Shown piece after piece: positions 23,001 to 30,200 of a DNA stretch of 35,168 nt. Below the pieces are notes generated by a model. That model saw only the letters and a program-made list of their open reading frames with translations. It searched no databases and was not told where the DNA came from. A program made the position numbers and the translations under genes. Each line of letters starts with the position of its first letter. Position 1 is the first letter of the stretch. The DNA is from Mnemiopsis leidyi (lineage: Eukaryota > Ctenophora > Tentaculata > Lobata > Bolinopsidae): contig JH153193.1 in NCBI GenBank assembly GCA_000226015.1, positions 39,727-74,894 on the forward strand, in the 5' to 3' direction.

Positions 23001-26000
23001 TCGACTTACTTCTGAAACCGGCACCACACAAGTAATTATAAATACAGGCCACATCTTTAGTCACAGATAAACTGTCGGTAATTATACAGGCCTTAAGTTC
23101 ACAATACTATACGTTTCAGGTACCAACCGGTACTCAGCGCTATACTCGAATATGAGTCAGGGCGCTCTCTCGTCACTCGTGACGAGAGGCCGGTGGTCTT
23201 CCAGCCAATGATTAGAAAATTATTAGAATATCCAAACCATTGTCTATTGATCGAAACCAAAGTTATGTTAAGGAGTAATTTTTTAAAAATTTCTTAATGA
23301 TATCTAAATGGACGTCTACCACATGACGGCGTTTATCAGAATTTCTTGGTTGTATCTGGTTTCTCATAGGTCGAGTGCTGTCATATTATGAAAAAAATCC
23401 GACTTCTCCCCAAGAATTCTAACGTCCATTACGTTTTCAAAATAAATTTTAAATAATCCGAATTCCTCTAATAAGAGAATAAGCTTTCAACTTCCAATCT
23501 GAGTGATTCCATAAATCTTTAAGAGCGAAACAAACGAACTGCAACTGCATCAACTAAGTCAATTACTCAGCCAGAACAATGAAAATCACACCAACCCACC
23601 TACAAACAACAAACGTTTATCAGAAATTATATACAATTCTCTAACGGAAGACAACAATCGTTTGTCAAATTTCCGATCAGATATACGGTTCTCTAATGAA
23701 AATATGCCTATTTGCCACCACCTTAATCGGCAATACAGTTATCTAACCTGAAGTTGTATGACTAGAGTTTTCGGTTACAGTCTGTCTGACATTGTTAAAA
23801 TAACACGTTAAGATATGGTAGGTATCGACCATAACTTTGAAGAGATACCTTCTTTTTTTCTTTTTTTAAAGTAGAGGCTGGGTCCCAGGGTATGAAGAGA
23901 TACCGTGTCTCCTTCGTCATCACTGGCAGTAGTGAAGCTCTAAATGTATTTATTGTCGAATGTTTTATATTCATTTTTTATTCGATGTTCATGGTTAATT
24001 CTACCGATACAGCAATGTTCTTAGGTGGATTCATCTAATATTGTTTGAATGAAACAATTAATAAGTTGATTCAGAGGCCGACAGATTTGCATCAATACGC
24101 AAATTTCCTTCGCACCTCTCCCACGCACTTTCCAAAACCAGGACATTATTGTCTTTCTATGACTCTCAGAGTAAGACAATTTTCTGTTATCATATAACAA
24201 AACCAGGACAGTTTAGTCTTCCAATGACTCTAAGACAAACCTCATGTTATCATACAAAAAACCAGAAAAGTGTTGTCTCTTATGACTCTATCTTGCAATC
24301 AACCTGCCCGTTCTTGTATGATATATCAGTGATAGTTAACTCGTAAAGACTGGCGACAGATGGGGCTCTAAGACTCTAAGACAAACCTCCTGTTATCATA
24401 TAAAAAACCAGAAAAGTGTTGTCTCTTATGACTCTAAGACAAACCTCCTGTTATCAATATAAAAAACCAGAAAAGTGTTGTCTATTATGACTCTAAGACA
24501 AACCTCCTGTTATCATATAAAAAACCAGAAAAGTGTTGTCTTCTTATGACTCTAAGACAAACCTCCTGTTATCATACAAAAAACCAGAAAAGTGTTGTCT
24601 TCTTATGACTCTAAGACAAACCTCCTGTTATCAGATCACGCAAGCTGGGAACGCTGGGGTTGTACAAAACGGGGGTGTGTCACAACAGAGATCCCCGGGA
24701 CAGTACATGGGACATGTTAACAGTCGTCAGGTTGGTCCTCGGTCACGTGGTGTTGTAAAAGTTATAGGATTATTATTGTACTGTGTTATGTAATGCTGTG
24801 TTAACTATTTAAGTTATAGGATTATTATTGTACTGTGTTATGTAAAAGTTATAGGATTATTATTGTACTGTGTTATGTAAAAGTTATAGGATTATTATCG
24901 TACTGTGTTATGTAAAAGTTATAGAATTATTATCGTACGGTGTTGTTGTAAAAGTTATAGGATTATTATTGTACTGTGTTATGTAAAAGTTATAGAATTA
25001 TTATCGTACGGTGTTGTTGTAAAAGTTATAGGATTATTATTGTACTGTGTTATGTAATGTTTTTTGTTGGTCTTGAATTTCAATAAAAAAGCTTGTATCT
25101 TGATAGATGAAATTGATGGCTTCCAAAGATATCTAAGAGACTGTAATGGCCTTGTCAAAATTAAGTTAGCTCTATTAAACTAAGCCTGTCCTCTGGTCAG
25201 ATTTCCACACTGATCCAGCCATAAAAATGAGAAATTACTTATCGGGCGGAGGGCGGGGATCCTGCTAGTTATAATAAGTAGTAAGTATAGTAAAACCTCT
25301 GATTTACCGGGCCTCGCGGGGGAAGGGAGAAGGCCCGGTGAATCGAGGGACACTTAAAAAGAGTCACAGTAAATCGAGGTTTAACTGTACTAGAAACAGT
25401 CCAGATAATTTGAAACATTATAAATCAGTCTATTGAAATTTAAGAATTAAAAACAATAAGCGTGTCTTCCCGATGTTTTTACTGCATCGCAAAAGCAATA
25501 CATCAAGAATGCAATTTTTAGTTATTTTCAACATGAATCATAATATCAACCAAATATATCAATCCAATCATGTGTTGTACTTCGGTACTTCAGTATTGCC
25601 TACACTCACGTGATATTCAAAATATTATGTAATCACAAAAAAATCATCGATGATCAACACCGTTAATGATGATCAATATACGATCATCGATGAGTCATCG
25701 ATGATCAATATTGATTTTCAAAAAACTTTTAAATGCATATGCTGAAACCATTAGTACAGTTCAACAGTTAAGTTATCTAAGAACAAAAACCCACGATTTA
25801 TTACTGACAGATTTATCTGATCATTCAAATTCACCTCCACCCAAAACACGCCACACATCATTGCAGTTGTCATTGAACGCCGACACTTCTCAACTCGCAC
25901 CCCTCATGAACCTGCCCCCGGGTCACGTGTCTAGCCCGGGTCACGTGTCTAGCCCGGGTGCCCAGCAGTTGCTGAATGTAAAGGGCCAGCTTATCAAGGA

Positions 26001-27255
26001 GAAATTACTTCAGCTAATTGCGGAGACAAAGGTATTTTTATCGCGTGTTGTCACGCGTTGAAGAATTTACACGTGTACCGGTCACAACTTAAATCCTTTT
26101 ACGAGATATAACTTTTATCTTAATCTTATTTAAGTATTGAGGATAGTTCGTCAGATATACCGCCATAATTTTATTGTTGTGATATCAGAAATTCCGCCTC
26201 TGGGGGGTGAGCTGAGCAACCCCACAGGGCACTCGAATGATTTATGCGGCACATATAAATAGAACTTTTAAAACACCATATCTGTAATCCTACTGACTTT
26301 TTCAGAGTCAGATAAATCAACACCGGAATTCGCTTCCTAAGATCAGATACAGCCCTGAAACACCGGTAAGAATATTTTACAAAGCGCAATTCTTAAATTT
26401 TTGTCAATAATCTCTGCTCCCATGCGATCTTTGTCTCCTATTCGTGATCGCATGATTATATCTTCCTTCTCTTGCGTTGGTTCATAAACCTTGATCATGT
26501 GTCTCCAGATCACGTGTCTTCAGATCACGTGTCTTCAGATCACGTGTCTTCAGATCACGTGTCTCCAGATCACGTGTCTCCAGATCATGAGATCACGTGA
26601 CTTACATTCCCCCTGATTTCAGGTACAAAACAACATTGCGTCATCTCCTACTCGACCTCCTCCACAACTCTCTCCCAACGCCATCCTCAGACTACTCTCG
26701 GATCTTCACGGCAAGAACTTGAATGATGTGAGTGTTATTTCCTTCTCTTTTTAGATCATTTACTTAGCCAGACTCGTAACCAGGGCCAGGCGTCAGTGAA
26801 CACATTCCGGTGGGATTCTGGGGGTTGGTGGTTCGATTTGTTTGTTTTTCTTAGCGGCTTATTTTCTTTAGAGGGACTAAAGCCCCCTGTATCCCCTTTC
26901 TATCTCGTATTTATGTGCTGGTTTATGCTCATGTCTATTGAGTAACCGTTGAATGCTGATGTGGCTTTCCGGTTAGGATAGTAAGCATTGTACTAAGTGT
27001 CATACAACCCAGTTTAAAATATCTTTTGAACCAGAACAGAAACCGCGCCTTAATTACTTAGATTGAATAAGAATACATCATGATTAATATTCAGTACCAG
27101 CGAGAGCAAATGGTATTGGCTGGCCAACTTGCTCACGACTACATGCAGCATCAACAACAGCAACAAAATCAACAACAGCAACAACAACAACAACAACAAC
27201 AACAACAAAGGAGACGTTCCACCAGTAATGCGGAGCCCTCCATTGACGCCTTCTC

Positions 27256-27288
<33 letters not shown>

Positions 27289-30200
27289 TTTTTATCCACT
27301 ACAACAGAGCTCCCCTCAGACTCCTATTAATCAACACCAGAGAGAGGTATGTATGCTAGATTTTCAGTCGATTTCTTACTAACTATTTACTACAATGGGT
27401 TAACTAATAGGGTTAACTAATGGGGTTAACTAATGGGGTTAACTAATGGGTTAACAATAGGTTAACTAATGATGATACAACTTTGTAAATCACCCTGTCA
27501 GGCACAAGGCAAAACTCTATAAAACTAACGTTGCAGTTCGTAACTCTCATCTCGATTAAATCATTACATTGAATAGATTATGAAAAATCGTATTTTATTT
27601 TTCTATTTTCTTAGTTGTTTTAATTAGGAACGGTATTCGTGGGGAGGTGTCTCAAATTTTAAACCCCATTTCTGTAAATGAAAGGCTCCTACCTTTGTTT
27701 TTGGAGATCAATCTGTATCCATAGGGCAATTTGAGAGTATTTCACTACCGAGAACTAAGCTAGGGCCCATAAATTTTGAGGAATGATGCGTTTAAGTATC
27801 GAAAATTTGAGACACTTCCCCAAGAATACCGTTCCTAATATGTTATTTAAATGTTTTTTAGGATTGAGAGGGATTTACTGTGTAGTTTGGTATTTTGGCT
27901 TTTGGGGTTATTTTGGGCTGTCCTTCCTCCCCCCATTTTCTCAACTTTGACAGAACATTAACGTTCTGATACCAAACAGTTCCGGTATCCGCTATCTACA
28001 CCTAAACAGCCGGTCCACCAAGATGCCACTAGATCTCCTTACTTAGAGAATGTTCTGCAGGGTTACAGTCCTTACCCAACTCATCCATTCGATCAGAGAT
28101 CTCCAGTAAGTTTATCAAAAATCAAGAAGTATTTTTTAAGTCAGCTCGTCCGTTTGTTTTTCAATTTATACTTTTTTCGTCAGTTTGTTGTTAATTTGTA
28201 TGTTGTTTCTTAGCTTGTTGTTTCTTAGGTCAGTTTGTTTGTCAGTTAGTACATTGTTCGTTAGTTTTTCGTCAGTATATCATGATAAATTTAAATCTGT
28301 TCATCAGTTTATTTTCCTAGTACAGTTCTAGTGGCCTACAGTGATATTTTCCAGGCGAAGCATGCACGGGGCTATCCAGTGGATTACGAGAATTTAAACA
28401 TGGCGAGCTTGTTGGAAGATCTTGAAGACATAATCGGGTCACATGACGGATCATGTGACAGCGGGATCCAGGCCAGTCCCCAAGCTCCCTTGTTCCAACC
28501 CAACTATGGAAAACAGGCTCGAGCTCGTGAGTGGGAGTTTTCTGTGTTTTTATCATTCGGGATATATTTTGAAAATCAACTTATTTATCGAACATTGCGT
28601 GACAGATTGTATTATATTTGTTGTTGACAAAATTCAACACTGGTCATTAGTCGACTATCATCTTTTCGCGACAAAAATCAACATTGGTCAGTACTCTAAT
28701 ATTATATTTTTCGCGAAAAAATTTCACACTGGTCAGTGCAGTATTCGAATAAGCTGTAACGCACCTGATACATAGTTAACTCAATCTCGCTGTAAACAGT
28801 TTCTTTCCCAGCTCACTGGCAGACAGACACTGATCTGAACAGGTCGTACAACTCTCAGCTGAACTACTCCTATCTTAACGGAAGTGTGGACTCCTCCTAC
28901 AACTCCCCTGAAGCCAATATCTCGGGTCAGTTTATCTCATTCATTTACCAATAGTGATTAACTACTTATTTATTGATTTCTTCACAATTTTCAGTTTTAT
29001 TTTGGCTGAAATGCAGGATGATTCAAATAAAAAGGGGTCGCTGCTTTTGTTTATAAAACTACCATTGATTCTTTCTTTCAAAAAGGTTTAATCCATCAGG
29101 ATACAACGGTTTAACCAACGGCTCGAGCTCCTACAAAGAAACGTCAGATTTTCTCTCGAACTCTCTACTCCACAATACTGGATCTCAATGGAGTGATCCT
29201 GAGGACAGTTTCTTCAACTCTGGCTCTTTTACCATCGAGAACTCCAATCTTAGACGGGTATTTGTTTTGACCGTTTTCGTGGAGATTTGGATTTTACACC
29301 TCTGACGCATCATTATCATTGCACTGCCATGAAGATGTAATCTCATTTTTTAGTAATTTTCTATGCTAACTTTGGGTACCTGGTTGCTGATGTTAAACCA
29401 GCACCATTATTTATATGTTGTCATGTGACCAGGAGAAGAATTCTGAACTAGCAGGCGCCGGTAAGAGCTACTTCAACCAGGTCCACGGAACACAAACGTC
29501 CCTCCCCAATCAGAACCACTCTGGAACCTACAGCAACATATATGGCGACGGTTAGTCTGGACGAGACGGTTTTTTAGATTTTAAATGTCCTTTATTTCGT
29601 CCTAATTATTTTTAGCGCCACCGTCTGGTTAAAATAGCTGATCATTTTATCATTGCGTATTCCTCGTCACAAGATGTACGTAACCACACTTGCAGTCCTA
29701 TTTCTTATGAAAATAACAAAGAAATCCCTCTACTTCACACCATGTCTTCATAGTTCTTAATATGAATTGATATTATAGATTAACAGTTTGATAATCATTC
29801 ATGGGCTGTCTGACAACCAAGCACAATATTAACAGATAACACAATATTAACAGATAACTGTATCTATATTCATAACAACGTAACTGTAATATGTAATTAT
29901 CAGACCTAAGTANATTTTTGAATATTTTGAATATTTCACTATCAGGAAATACCGGACTAGCTGCAGGCAACATAGTTGAGTGGAACACTACTATACCTCT
30001 CTATGTCGGCCAGAAGATAGACGCTATCAAGCCTAAACTGGAGCAAATTACTCGTAAGTTCTATAATTCTTAGCCTTGTGTTGCATTTCTTTAGCCTTGC
30101 GTTACATTTCTTTAGACTTGCGTTACATTGACGTGCTGCATTGTTTACAACTTTGTACCTCGTACTGTTTCACTACGACCAAGACCAAAAACGATGATAT

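Larger units (their letters stand above)
13182..24634 (+). other. Intron 11, about 11.5 kb, hosting an antisense GPCR gene
   Basis: The intron contains the five-exon GPCR on the - strand (13735-16637), a 22-bp array, the duplicated segments around an N gap at 20520, a small retroposon near 23850 and a 60-bp array at its 3' end. Between 16640 and 19880, and between 20900 and 23820, I see no coding exon with family signatures. In particular there is no KH GxxG motif. The largest open frame, 22590-22886, has no recognised homology or plausible splice context. Confidence 0.65.

Noticed and set aside
27084-27299. Antisense poly-valine open frame
   Set aside because: It is only the complement of the CAA repeats in the polyglutamine exon.
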